A stretch of 64,000 nt of DNA from Tachypleus tridentatus (lineage: Eukaryota; Arthropoda; Merostomata; Xiphosura; Limulidae). Position 1 is the stretch's first letter. Each line of letters starts with the position of its first letter. Positions 11,176 to 23,230 of this stretch are shown piece after piece. The stretch covers positions 153,903,290 to 153,967,289 of the forward strand of contig NC_134834.1 of assembly GCF_004210375.1 (NCBI RefSeq). Direction: 5' to 3'. The notes beneath the pieces are model-generated. The model saw only the letters and a program-made list of their open reading frames with translations. It searched no databases and was not told the DNA's origin. The position numbers and the translations under genes were made by a program.

Positions 11176-11559
11176 AGAAACCTTCAGCTATAACACCCCT
11201 TGAAACATTTCATGAAGCCAAGGATAACAAAGAATTATTCTCGAAAGAAGGAAGACATATCACAACAAAAAAAAACCGTAACTTCATATAAAGACATTTA
11301 TCGTGCGATGACAAACACAAAACTGTTATCTCCTGGAAGAAAAATCAACATGACAATATACGAAAAGGAACTGCCAATGGAGAAGGAAGATCGGAACAGT
11401 GAAGACGAAATAGAAAATTGTATGTTCAACAATACAAGCAGCATATTTCATATATTTGAAAATGCATCCTTCTTTAAATTTCTAATCCTTTTAATTGCTT
11501 TTATGTTTATCATGATTCTGATAAATGCGTGTTTCAAGTATTATCACTTTGTATTTTAA
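11176..11559 (+). CDS. Candidate terminal exon B, paralogue of exon A, with a frame break
   Basis: From ATGACAAACACAAAACTG at 11309 to the TAA at 11557-11559 the product matches exon A: SSPGR becomes LSPGR, NELPTQKEDKN becomes KELPMEKEDRN, and the end is an almost identical hydrophobic helix (LIAFMFIMILINACFKYY). The acceptor matching exon A (11011) leads quickly into a stop. A further CACAG at 11171-11175 opens a frame in phase 1 that runs to a nine-A tract at 11267-11275, where it is out of step by one base with the conserved distal frame. So either another splice site is used, the A tract has a length error, or the copy is decaying. AATAAA lies at 11728. Confidence 0.45.
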
Positions 11560-11726
11560 ATGTTGATGTGTTATTTTTATCATTTTGTATTTTAAATGTT
11601 GTTGTGTTATTTTTATCACTTTGTATTTTAAATGTTGTTGTGTTATTTTTATCACTTTGTATTTTAAATGTTGTTGTGTTATTTTTATCACTTTGTATTT
11701 TAAATGTTGTTGTGTTATTTTTATCC
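11546..11726 (+). repeat. 36-bp tandem repeat starting at the stop codon of exon B
   Basis: Five nearly identical 36-base units, each containing TTTGTATTTTAAATGTTG followed by TTGTGTTATTTTTATC. The first unit overlaps the last codons and stop of exon B. Because 36 is a multiple of three, several frames stay open; the apparent plus-strand frames (11529-11729, 11585-11782) and the minus-strand frame (11491-11691) are artefacts. Unit 1 of the duplication has only one clear unit and decayed traces. Confidence 0.95.
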
Positions 11727-11727
11727 T

Positions 11728-11733
11728 AATAAA
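11728..11733 (+). promoter_or_regulatory. Poly(A) signal AATAAA after exon B
   Basis: The hexamer directly follows the 36-bp repeats, matching the position of the signal at 10648 in the first unit. Confidence 0.55.
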
Positions 11734-11879
11734 CGTTTGTGAAAATCACCATACAGTTAAAGTTCACGAAAATTGTATATAATGTAGAAGAACGTCACAA
11801 AGTGAATGGTCTCTCACACCCACATAGATATGAAGATCTAATGATTTATACTAAAGAATGAACTATCCAATCATGTCCT

Positions 11880-13959
11880 TTAAAGATAAATACAAAAATA
11901 TATTTAGTCTAAAATGAACCACAAATAAGATCTGACATCTAATGATGAAGTGAATTTTAAATATAAAATTATTTTAAGGTATATTAAGTTTATTGTTTTT
12001 CATTTTTTAAATGATATACTTCATCTTTAACAATTTTCAAAGTGTTCTATATGTAAAGCATGCACATTACTTACTACACTCTAACAAAACCAAAGTATTT
12101 TTGATATGAGCAGAAAAGCTATGTCTGTTCAAAGTGGGAGGGTGTCGAACTTTAACCCATAGGCGGCACTTGTTTTTGTAAATTATGTAACCTTCACATG
12201 TCAGTATAACTTACAGATCAGGTAACCGTTATGTAACTCTTTAATTTCCGCTCATCTGGTGTCCTATAATTCATACAATATACCTTGGGTACGATAACTA
12301 CTGTTGTGTCTTTGAGCATAACACTTTACCCAAATTGTTTTTGTTTATCCAGCTGAAATTTCAGCACTGACTCCTATGAACGGTATGGCAAATGATGTAT
12401 ATTTCACATGTAGCATATATCCCAAAATAGAATACAAACCTGTGTACATTATATGCGTGGTCTGTATCCACAATTAATATACATGCCTATGTAAATTAAA
12501 TACATATTTACTAAATGTCTTCACATTTGAAAATTTCACGTCAACATGAAATGTACACTAGACTAATAGACTATAGAGAATAGGGGAAACTAGCCTATTG
12601 TAGATATTACATCAATAAAACTTGGTAATAAATTGTACTAATCATTACTCTTGATCACATGTATTTCAGTAGTAAACTCTGGGGCTTAAAATGTTACAAG
12701 CCACTGATTGGGCACAGAAAAGGTTACTCACAGTGTAGATCTGTGCTTCAACATGAACAAGTAAACTTATGTGGGACCAGTGTCATCTTGTTCTTCCCAC
12801 TTAACAGTCAAGTTTCCTTTAAATGTGTTGTTGTGTCCTTTACCATAATACTTTCTGATAAAAGTCCTCTGAATCCAAAATTCTGCCAAAGTATTCCATC
12901 AATTGTAACACAGTGGTTCCTTAAGTTCACATTTGAACCTGAAAACATCTAGTTTGGGAGTGACCAAAGAAATAGTGTATGTAAAGCATGCATACAGCAT
13001 TACAAAACAAAGGAAGTGACTACAAACTCAACAATACAAGCAGGTAAAGATACTCCTGCAACAGAAATTAGCAAGAAGCAGGATATCTACTATACACAAC
13101 CATAGTTATTGGTGAGCTATTCCAAATCCACAAGAATATCAAACATATTTTGATGAGCCACAATAAAAAGCAGCAAAAAAACAGGAATATGAGAATGAGA
13201 GAGTGTAGATTACATAAACTACTAAGAAACTGGAAAATATTAACTAAAAGGTTACAAATAAATAGAAATTCAACATATCACTGCAAGTGGAGTTGAATAA
13301 TGATAATCCATGGATATCAAAATACCTTGTGAAGGATTAGAGAACAGTGGTTCTAGTAGAGTGAAAAGTGGATTTTGGTTATTAACCAAAGAGTTATTGA
13401 TTGAAGATTGTGTAGCAGTGTAGTGTCAGTGTTTGTTCTCTTTCATTTTTAAAAAGTTATATCAATAACACTGGTTATTTTTCTCATTTGTTGTTACCTA
13501 CAAAATAGATATTATTCTGCTTTTAATTTTCACAATAACAAAGTATCTCAATAAATTACATTTCCAACTCTTCTGTGTCACAATTTTAAATTTTAAGCAG
13601 CTTTGTTAACAAAAAATAATTTTATTCCAAATATCTAGTGAACAACAGAACAATAAAAACTTTACCATACTCCATTCTTGGATTTCTGTTTGATTACACA
13701 AAATTGTATATTGACAAGTGTATTCTATGAAAGAATTTTCTGTATTTGTTGTTAAGAGTATCAACTGTTTTGGTGGAGAAAAATTTTGATCGTGCATAAC
13801 TGTTGCATAAATGAATTAAACGTTTTATACAAACTTGAAATATATCTCAAACATAATTTTTAATAAAACATAACATAATATAGTAGTTTGGAACAACATG
13901 AAACCTACTGATCCATCTTGTTTGTCTCATCCTCTAAATTAAACTAAAACTATTTATAA
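11880..13959. other. Unassigned non-coding sequence
   Basis: No gene or repeat recognised. Open frames such as 12659-12952 plus and 13606-13797 minus have no family signature, and the surrounding composition is that of intergenic DNA. Confidence 0.45.
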
Positions 13960-14340
13960 ATAAATTTTAAAAAATCTTAAAGCTAGCCCTTATCATTCAT
14001 ATACTTTTCAAAATTTCTATTAAAATTACTGCTTCCACATCATCAGGCAACTCTTCCAAATAACTACTACATTAAGAAAGTGAAAACAACTCCCATCCTG
14101 CAGAAATTTACATTTACGTCTCTCAGTCCTACCATTCTCATCATGAAGTACAAAACAGATGTTGCATCAACACTATCAATTTCATTAGTAGTCTTGAACA
14201 TTTCAATCAGATTCCCTCTTACTATTCTCTTTTTTCAAGAGAAAAACAATTGTATCAAGTGGCTCACATATTCAATTTCTAACCTCCATCACATTCCTTG
14301 GCTAAATATGTCCTTTATTAAGATCAAGAAAGTTGATGAA
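13960..14340 (-). pseudogene. CR1-like non-LTR retrotransposon, 3' coding fragment, reversed
   Basis: Read on the minus strand, the segment gives broken pieces of the conserved C-terminal region after the reverse transcriptase of CR1-like LINEs: EKRIVRGNLIEMFKTTNEI with SVLYFMMRMVGLRDVNVN in one frame, and farther on DDVEAVILIEILKS and KYMNDKG in shifted frames. Frameshifts show that it is dead. The plus-strand open frame at 14080-14352 is only its complement. Confidence 0.5.
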
Positions 14341-14436
14341 ACAGGAAATTAAGATGTTGAAAAGGATGAAAGCAGAAGATTGGCTGAAAATATAAAAATA
14401 ACAGTTTGGATTTCTTTAAAAATATAGTGTAAACAA

Positions 14437-14978
14437 AATGCCAGGATGCAGTGGAACCCTTAAGGGGTGATAAAGAAAGACTTGTTTTTGATGATTACGA
14501 GATGAATGGGTTGTTAATTGTTTTTGCTTTTTATTCTGTTTCTACTATTGAAGATTTAAGCAATATTCTACATTTTGAAGATGGAAACAAGGATGGCTGC
14601 ATTAATACTGAGCTAGTCAAGGCAAAATTTCAAAGTTTAAAGGAAAATAAATCTGTTGGCTAAATAATATTTTCCCGAGGGTTTTGAAGGTGGTTAAAAA
14701 CTGGATATGTCAGCCACTTGCAACTATATTTTGTCAGTCCTTCAACATTGACCATGTACGAGAAGATTGGAAGTTAGCTAATGATGCTCCTCTTTTTAAA
14801 GGAAGTGGAGAATATTGTTTCAGTTATTATAGGTCCTTTAGTCTTAAGTCAGTTATGTACAACTTTTTGGTAAGTCGCACAAAAGAAGCCTTGCAAAACC
14901 ATTTAACAAAGTTTAGAGTTTCATTGGATTGTCAACATGATTTCACTAAGGAAAGTACTGACTTACAAATCTTTTAAC
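14437..14978 (+). pseudogene. CR1-like reverse transcriptase fragment
   Basis: Two open pieces (14451-14663 and 14684-14977), slightly out of frame with each other, spell the N-terminal part of a CR1-like reverse transcriptase. Motifs are EDLSNILHFEDGNKDG, KAKFQSLKENKSVG, then ICQPLATIFCQSFN, REDWKLANDAPLFKG, YYRSFSLKSV and HLTKFRV...SLDCQHDFTKE. These correspond to the finger region before catalytic motif A. The catalytic core is missing, so it is a 3'-deleted relic. It lies about 100 bases from an oppositely oriented CR1-like fragment. Confidence 0.75.
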
Positions 14979-16550
14979 ATTCTTGAAAAAAGGTTACTGT
15001 TGTAGAAGGGGACTCTTAACATTCTTTGAGATATATAGAGTGCAAATCATTTTCAATTCCTCAGGGAAACTTGCAGGCATCTATCAATAATGCATTTCAC
15101 GTCAGGTACCTACTCGTCTTCTTATAAGACGTGGATAATAATGCTATAATGAATCTCGGAAGAAACCCCTCATAATTTCAAACGTTACAATATCATATCT
15201 CTTGGCAGTCAACATGGATGGAATGTAGATTCACAAATGTTCTTAATATCAGATACAGATGACTGTTTGTATTCACAAAGCTATGAAGCATTATTCAGAT
15301 GAATGGGAAAACAATTTTAAGATCAAGAAATTGTTACAAATCACAATGAATATTCAAGAGCATAAACATTCTTTGTTTTTGGTCTTACACTGGATCTATC
15401 CATTTATTCGCTCTTTCTTTTGGTGAAACAGGGAAATTTATGAGTTTGTATAATATTTGGTGAAACATTAATAACACTATAAACATTCTTGCCATGCAGA
15501 TTTTTGGTCAATTTTAGAAATTTATCAGTCTAGAAACATCATCACTGATATATGAAAAGCAATGAACATTATACATATTTATTCTCTACTCTCAGAAGAT
15601 TTGGGTTCGCAAAATATGCTGGGAATTGTGTTTGCCAGTAATCAGTTACTTAACTATAGAGACATCAACAATTTGTATCTGAATTATAAATGCCGAAGTC
15701 ACTGGATCTGTGTCTACTTTGTTGAAATAAAATAAAGAATATTCTGATTTCCTTACTCTGCTTCCACATAAAAATTAACCAAATAGAACTATCTAAAATG
15801 GACTTACAATATGAAGGTTGAGGACCTTATTAGACAATGTGTGGCGAATATTGCATATGACATGGCTATTAAAGACGTAGACATATATCCAAACAAAATC
15901 TGTTATCATAGTTTGAATTTCATGAAGATATTAATATGTTTGTTCATAATTTTGTTACATGGTGATTTAGTGTAAAAATGATTTTACTAGATATGCCTTT
16001 TCACATAGATCAAATATCCAACTGATTTTTAAACAAAGATTAATAAAGGGTTTTAAAATGAAAATACTATCAGAAAGTATTACATTAATCTGTTTTATAT
16101 AGCAGGTATGAATCTTAAATCATCATTGCCTCAGTTATAGATCATGTGATGATTTATACTCTAATTTCCTAGAGTTACTGCTAATAAATGGCTTCACATC
16201 ACAAGAAGCTGTCACTACATAACATCATTAGATTTGATTTATTCATGCAAACCTGTAATTATTGTCCATGATTCACATCACTTCCTCTAATTATCTGTCA
16301 TTTCATTTTAGCAAGTTAAATTTGATATCTGATTAATCAGGTTAATTAACTGTTTCAGCCATTATACTCCAGTGGGACTTCAGAGTTTAATGACTCTTGT
16401 GCCTAATTAATTAAAGTGATTAATTAATTGGGTGGTTAATGTATACAAGATATGCAAATTGAGATAAATAACTGTTCCATTCTTTACACCTTTATGTCCT
16501 TGGGTGGTGTGAACTTACTTTTGGCTCCAGAGTCCCATACTAACCAATCC
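14979..16550. other. Unassigned non-coding sequence
   Basis: AT-rich, no gene or recognised repeat. The expected continuation of the CR1-like element cannot be followed past about 15000. Confidence 0.45.
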
Positions 16551-16628
16551 ACTAGAAGTCTGGTCTCGATAATTGTGGTGGGCAGAGCACACATAGCCCC
16601 TTTTGAGCTTAACTTCAAACATACAAAG
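16551..16628 (+). repeat. SINE family 3 tail
   Basis: Contains GTGGTGGGCAGAGCACACAT followed by AGCCCC and AGCTTAACTTCAAACATAC. This matches the tail of a third tRNA-derived repeat type, seen reversed at 46464. The tRNA-like head is lost or unrecognisable apart from GTCTCGATAATTG, a decayed B-box. Confidence 0.55.
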
Positions 16629-16757
16629 AGTCACAGACTAGGTATTAAAGTATTGTCAATATTTTTGCCTCATTTTAATGTGTAATAAAAAAACAACGTA
16701 TTTCATAAAGAAAAGCAAATTATTGATGATTTTTTATTTTGATGGTTCTTAGGCCTT

Positions 16758-16940
16758 CTATAATTCATGAGATGTATCAGGACAACAACTTCTAGCCTCA
16801 ATTTCTTTTGGCGACTTTACTAGTGTGTTCTCATATTGAGTAGCAAGATATCCACGAAATTGTCCAGCTGCTTCACGTATGAGTGCTGAAATCACATGAT
16901 GTGGAATCAACTTGTGTACATGCGACTTGTGTCTCTTCAC
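16758..16940 (-). CDS. Isolated short open frame, unknown
   Basis: Sixty codons on the minus strand. The sequence (for example HHVISALIREAAGQFRGYLA and SPKEIEARSCCPDTSHEL) has more balanced amino-acid use than chance frames in this AT-rich DNA and is less biased toward F, I, L and K. No family is recognised, there is no clear splice or promoter signal, and nothing around it supports a gene. It may be an exon, a retrocopy or a relic of a mobile element. Confidence 0.2.
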   Translation of the reverse strand: MKRHKSHVHKLIPHHVISALIREAAGQFRGYLATQYENTLVKSPKEIEARSCCPDTSHEL

Positions 16941-18527
16941 TTGGTATCATGTGACATGTGACTGGGACACTTGGATACATTTTACCACTAACCTTTGTGT
17001 TTGTGAATTATTATTGTCACCACATTTTCTTACCATGGTTGAGACAAACTTATTGCAGGTGTCTTTCTGGATGGTCCTGGTTACCTAATTTCATCTATAT
17101 TTCCCTGTTTTCCATGGTGTCCAATACCGTAAAGTATAAGTTAAATATTGGCCTTGGAAATTCCAAATTCTTGATCTGAATAAATTTTATGATTTGATGT
17201 GGGAATATACTGTGCAGGATAAGGCTGTTACATACTCTTCTCAAAAGTGATCATTTTAAATGACATCACACTACCTACACACCACAAAGCAATTTTAAAA
17301 AGTAGTTTTGATGCATTCTGTTCGATTGCAACTTCTTACTGACTGAAACTGTCAAATGGCTGGCTGAGTTACATATTCAAATTGTTTGAATACAATGTAC
17401 TTAACATTATATTGTTACTCTTATGCAATATTGTGAAGTATATGTATAAAAAATTAACATTTACATACAAATCAATGGACTTGACAAGAATAATTATTAC
17501 ACTCTCATACATTTCTGGTAAAAAGGTGTGTCATAACAAATCGTAGTACCTTATTCACTAACACAAAAGATGGTTATTTGCACCTTGCAGAAATGATGCA
17601 TATTATGTCATGTTTTCCTCTTGAAATTACTTCCTTTGTCATTTACTGTGCTCACTATAATACCAATAATTAACCTATACTGTAACAACTTTATGTAAAA
17701 GGCTTGAAGTTGATTTTAGATTTCACATGTTAACAAATTTATCCCAAACTTGGCCTTCATGCAAATGGAAGACTACACAAAAATCCACTTACATTGCACT
17801 AGGGCATTTGAAGGGCTTGTGGACAAATAGAATAGCTTTGATTGTCTCATCTTTCATGTCCGTTCTCATGAAAACTGATGTTTATATGGAGGTGTGACTA
17901 GAAACTTATGATCTTTCACCACCTTCATATTCTTCACTACCAGAAGATGTAACCAGATGAGACATCGCAGCAGCTTTTTATGTCACAAAGTTATATTTTG
18001 AAACTTATTTTCCTTCTGTTGCTCCATATTAACTAGAATGACATTTTGTGATATTTTATTGTTAACATTCTATTGTACAAGTGTTTCTTCTTCCGTGTAG
18101 AGCATCGCAACCTCTAGTTTTCAGACTGCTGTGGTTTCGGCTCTGTATAATTTATCAATCTCTCTATGCTTATATCTTTCTTGGGAACTGGTTGTGACAT
18201 ATTCCCCTATCCATAACGATACCAGTGGCATTAAATTTATACTGAATATGACATATATGCCAAATAGATTGCTCATAGAGTATCAATTCCTATCTGCACA
18301 AAAGTCAATGTATTAATATATGCAAATCGTTCTTGTAAATTGCAGTTATCTTTCTATATTATTGTCATAAATAAGCTGCATTTATATATTAAAGTTTCAT
18401 TTCTATTAAATGTTACAGGTAATTTTTGAAAGTAGACTAAAACTTGCATTTACCAAAATGCGTTCACTTCTTTCCATAGCAATAAGAAGTTTTCTGCAGA
18501 ACTATCTTGAGTAATTTGATAATAAAA
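16941..18527. other. Unassigned non-coding sequence
   Basis: No gene or repeat recognised in either strand; AT-rich with ordinary short frames only. Confidence 0.45.
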
Positions 18528-18792
18528 GACCCAGCATGGCCAAGCACTCGACTCATATTCTGAGAGCTGCAGGTCTGAATCCCCTTCGCACCAAACACGC
18601 TCGCCCTTTCAGCCATAGGGGTGTTATAATGTGACAGTCAATCCCACTTTTCATGTGTCATATAGTAGTCCAGGAGTTGACAGTGGCTGTTGATGAATAG
18701 TTCTCTTCCCTCTAGTTTTACACTGCTAAATTAGGGATGGCTGGTGCAGATAGCCCTAGAGTAGCTTTGCATGAAATTCAAAACAAAACAAA
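18528..18792 (+). repeat. SINE family 1, diverged
   Basis: Landmarks of the family are present in order: CAGCATGGCCAAGCACTCGA (head), ACCAAACACGCTCGCCC, GTCAATCCCACTTTTCATG, CTTCCCTCTAGTTTTACACT, AAATTAGGGATGGCTGG, GCAGATAGCCCTAGAGTAG and a CAAAACAAAACAAAC end. The head is shortened and the body differs from the copy at 26120 by many substitutions. Confidence 0.85.
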
Positions 18793-21409
18793 CAGTCAAT
18801 CGAAAGCAAAAACATGCAATACAATCCTGCATATTTATTTTGGGTAATTATTTTAACTACCATCAGGTGAAGATGAGATAAAAGTATGAGGAGAAAAGTG
18901 CAGTAAATAATGGCAACAATGTTTATTTTAATTCTCTCTACACACACATATGTACACACTAAATGTTCAGGTAGTGGGATCTATGCAGTAGGTTTGTTTC
19001 TTTGTTTTGTAACTCCACAATCCAACTGCTGTGTCACTGGAAGGTCTAAGCAGAAGCAAAACAAGAAAACTGAGAGAAAGGATATATGTTAATGCTGCAG
19101 AAATGAAAAAATATTCATATGTATTTAATTAGATAACACTTAAATAGCCTGAGTAAAGACACTGAAGAAACATAAACATGAATGCTCTTACGAGTACAAA
19201 AAAGTGGTTATGAACATTGACAAAACATAAATCCTGATGAGTTACATGTTAATAACTCGTAAAGAACTTGAAAACAGTATGTTCTATGTTGACAAGGAGT
19301 AAGAATCAGAACTAAACCTTAATAAGGATGTGTTTGGGGCAAGGAATAACTCACAAAGACTATGCTTAACTTCTACGTATAAAATGTAATGAACGAGAAA
19401 CAGGAATAAAAGATCTTACTCTAAAAGACAGAGTGTATGTCAATATCTATGTATGTCACCAAAACTGCTATGTCATCTAGTTAATGGCATCACAGACAAA
19501 TGTAAAATTCACATTTTGGATGTTCAAGATTCATGCAATTAGAAAATAACTGTGGTATGTTCAACAACCATTTCTTTATGATAGAACACAATTTTCAATA
19601 CCCGTATTTTCCTCAACAAGAATGCAACTTTCACTATGACTGTACTTGATGGTTTAACTAGATTTATTAACATAATTTTTAATGCAGTACTGAGAACCTG
19701 GAGTTCTTTAAAAGCTTATTATTCTTTATTAAATATGATAGTATCACTTTTAATTCATGAAATTATTACAGTTAATGTCAGTAAGACTTAAAAAATGTTT
19801 GAGCTGTACACATTGAATCATTTTCATGCAGTGAATTACACATGACTAAAAAGCATAATTGAAACACATTTTCCATGCAGTACTTACTTCCTAGAAAAGA
19901 AAATCGTTTTTTAAAAAATATTCACTTTTAATAAATTATTTCAATGAGACACGAATTCTGTAATTAGACAAACAGCTGCCTGTAGGACAGCATTTCTGAG
20001 AGTTAATATATATACACACAAGGTTTCATCAGTTAAGACTAAGCTAACCTATCAAACATACATGTGAAGAAACAATGAACAATATATGAACATTACCTCC
20101 TAGTCGAACATATTTATGAGTACTAAACCAGAATAAAATATCAACAATAATGCATTTTAATTCAAAGAGCAATGGCAAGTAACTAAACATTAATTTATAA
20201 GTATACATGTGACAGAAATGTAAATTATAACTTACCATAATATAAGTAAATATCATATGTTAAGGGGCAAGTAACCATTATTAAACATTAATGTCTAAGT
20301 ACTAAAACTTAAGGAATAACAAACTAGTTCTAAATAATATATCATATGCAGACGTGCAGGAGTAATCCACAACGTCAAAACTGCAAGTCCTCTGAGTTAC
20401 AAATTCAGTAAGAACAAACTATATCTAAACAATAACTTTTACATGTTAACTGAGAAGGATAAGGCAGAAAGCAGCTAGAGCAAAGTAAAACATGAAGTAA
20501 ATGCCAGGTGCAGCATCAACAAGGGAGAAGAAAAGAAACAATGGATAGAAAGCATATGAAAGGCAGGAAAGTTGAGAGATAATTAGTAGGTAGATAAGCA
20601 TTATGAGGAAAAGTTGCTCCATTTAGTTCTCTTTAACTTAAACTTCAAAATCTGTAAAAGAAAATGTGTGACAAAGACAGAAGAACAAGGTCCAGCTGGC
20701 AACATGGACTCCATCAAGTGGTAGACTATTTTATATTGCTCTTCTTCTTACTGTATTTTCATCTTGAACATCATAAATAGTTGGTAACTGGGTGTCACAT
20801 GTAATCACATCAGTAGAAAAAACAATTCACATTACCCTGTTAATTCATACTGGAAGATTGAAAGTATGAAATAAAGTAAATATTTCAAGAAGTCTTAGCA
20901 AATATATAGATGTCTAAGTGAAACTGTTTTGAGGAGAAAGATTTCAATTGTGAATGTAGTGGGAACATCTCAGCAAGAAGGTTTATTGCACTCTTACTGG
21001 TGGAGGGTTTTGCTGAATGATACATCATGACTAGTGCAAATTCATATGTCCCACATGAATTTTAGATGGGTCTTTCATAATAAGACAAAAATAGCTAATA
21101 TGTGCATGAAGGGAAGTCACAATATCAGAATTTTATGGTTTCACTGCTCTTATAACCATGTCTAACTAATTCTTGTACCATAAAAGTTGTAACTCACCAA
21201 ACAAATGTGTATCTCACAATGATCATAAGAGCAACTTATGAGCTGCTCGTGAGTGTACCTTACCTAACCTTATCCAAACTATTAACTTTTGAATTTTAGA
21301 TGCTTTATAACAACAAATAAAACACATGAAGAGCAAGAGATATAGCACTTACCTGTTCTTTCCTTATTATGTCAATTTTCAATGAAACCTAAGCCTATTC
21401 ATTTACACT
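18793..21409. other. Unassigned non-coding sequence
   Basis: No gene found. A short duplicated phrase (CAAGTAAC, then TAAACATTAAT) near 20178 and 20268 is the only repetition noticed; it is too weak to call an array. Confidence 0.4.
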
Positions 21410-21472
21410 GTGTGTTTGTGTGTATTTCTTCACAATAAAGCCACATAGGGCTATCTGTTGAGTCCACTGAGG
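21410..21472 (-). repeat. SINE family 2 tail fragment, reversed
   Basis: Contains ATAAAGCCACATAGGGCTAT followed by CTGTTGAGTCCACTGAGG. This is the reverse of the family 2 tail and the beginning of its junction with the tRNA-like head. Confidence 0.6.
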
Positions 21473-21872
21473 ATAATCTTTTACACTAATAATTAAATAC
21501 TGTTTGATATATAATGCTCTTAAGAACATTGAATAATAACAAGAGTCAACAATGTCCTATATCTATTATGTTTTTTTCAGCATTCTAACTATAAAATAAG
21601 AGACTTTAAATATCCAGCAAAGCTAGTCAGTATGATTTCTGTAAAAGCAAATTAGAAAGTGAACAAAGAAGTAGACTACATGTCATACTGAAAACAATGT
21701 AAAAAATATGTAATTTATTAAATTAAAACTCTGGCTTTCTATTGGTCATAAATAATATAATCCAAAATACATGAGAAAACTGCTGGCAATTTGTAAAAGA
21801 GAGGATATTACAGGAGGTGTGGTGAGTCTGATTTTCTTGTTCATGGTTCATTAAACAAATAAATTTTAATGG

Positions 21873-21991
21873 TTTGTTTCTGTTTCCTTCTAGCAAAGCC
21901 ACATCGTGCTATCTGCTGAGCCCACAAAGGGGAATCGAACCCCTGATTTTAGTGTTGTAAATCCGTAGACTTACCACTGTACTCGCAGAGG
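21873..21991 (-). repeat. SINE family 2, tRNA-derived, reversed
   Basis: On the minus strand it has an A-box-like GTACAGTGGTAAGTC, a B-box GGGGTTCGATTCCCC and a tail GCAGATAGCACGATGTGGC then TTTGCTAGAAGG. It shares this order with 25486 and 30201. The tRNA-like part is the best preserved of this family in the window. No full cloverleaf is apparent, so it is not called a tRNA gene. Confidence 0.75.
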
Positions 21992-23230
21992 ACAATTTTT
22001 TTTAATTATATACAATTTGTACTTTGTCTCAAATATATTTAAATACTAAAATATAATTTAAGGCTAATTTTCAGAAAAGTGGAAAATAAATTAGTGAAGA
22101 GGGAAAATCTAGAAAACATTTCTCATACGTGAGGAGAGTGAGAATTTTCCATATATTTCCTTATAAAATTAAGTTAGATTTAAATATAATTCTTTAAAAG
22201 TCGTGTCACATGCAATTTGACCAATCTATAGCAAGAGGGTTAAATCTATGAATTTTAAGTTATTTTATCTACCCTAACACTAAACGGACTCAGTTAATTT
22301 GATCAACCACGTAACCATTAACTACTACAATAAAATCAGACAAAATATTTATAAATTACTCTTTCTTCTTTCTAGAAAGACTGCAGATAACAGAAAAATA
22401 CATTTATCTATCCTAACCTGATTCAGGCTCATAGTAATATGCATCTGTTTTTATTTAATTTTATCGTTTTATTGATCTATGAACTGTGTCTAACTCATAA
22501 ACCCTTCAAGAAGCCATAAAAACTTAAAACAATACAGCAAACATGTAGCTTAAGTTGCAGTATTAACTTGTGTAATACACATGCACTAGCACGAAGACCT
22601 CACCAATAAATTTTTACTTACGTTTTGTATCTAATCCAATAATGTAATAAATTTTATATTTTATTTAATTTTTACAATGGTGAATGAAAAACGTAAAAAA
22701 ATTAATATCTACATTCGGCCTCACTTTTTTGCTCTCAGCCTCTGACAAAACTTAACCCTACTTTTCTGTAACAATGGTTGTAGTCTATAAAATTTTTATT
22801 TTGTATAACTAATGCAAAATAATAACATTCACATACCATGCAATCTCCTGTATTATAATTTTGCTGCTTTCTAACTCAAAAATATGTGCCTTAAAATTAT
22901 TCATTTACATGGTCAATGTGAATTTTGCAATATCTAAAATCGATCTGAAAGTCAAATCAAACACTGTCGTCATAACGAGTTAACCATATACAGTACAAAG
23001 TAAATGTAATTGTTAGCTGCTTGTTTTTACTTTTTTGTTTGAGAAGTTCTTATTTCATGAATGATTAGTTTCTGTTATTCTCATTTGCATGACTTGTGAT
23101 CTCGTATTTACATTTTGCAGGAAAGATTTTGGTCAAGTAGAATACACTTTGTATATGAAAAAAAAACTATTTTTCTTGGTGCTTTGAATGTAAATACTTT
23201 TGGTGTCCATAATACAAAAATCGAAGAAAT
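21992..23230. other. Unassigned non-coding sequence
   Basis: Very AT-rich; no gene or repeat recognised. Confidence 0.45.

Larger units (their letters stand above)
10805..11879. repeat. Tandem duplication, unit 2
   Basis: This is the second copy of the segment at 10097-10777. It keeps the region before the exon, the polypyrimidine tract with acceptor (11002-11011), the exon and the last 118 bases. It has extra sequence between 11040 and 11170 and a five-unit 36-bp repeat after the stop codon. Confidence 0.85.

Noticed and set aside
11491..11782. Repetitive open frames on both strands (LCILNVVVLFLS type)
   Set aside because: They arise from the 36-bp tandem repeat, whose length is a multiple of three.
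12659..12952. 97-codon plus-strand frame
   Set aside because: No recognisable domain, no splice or promoter support, and ordinary intergenic composition.
19120..20480. Possible diverged tandem repeat
   Set aside because: Only one phrase (TAAACATTAAT with AAGTA) clearly recurs at a 90-base spacing; the rest is not distinguishable from AT-rich background.
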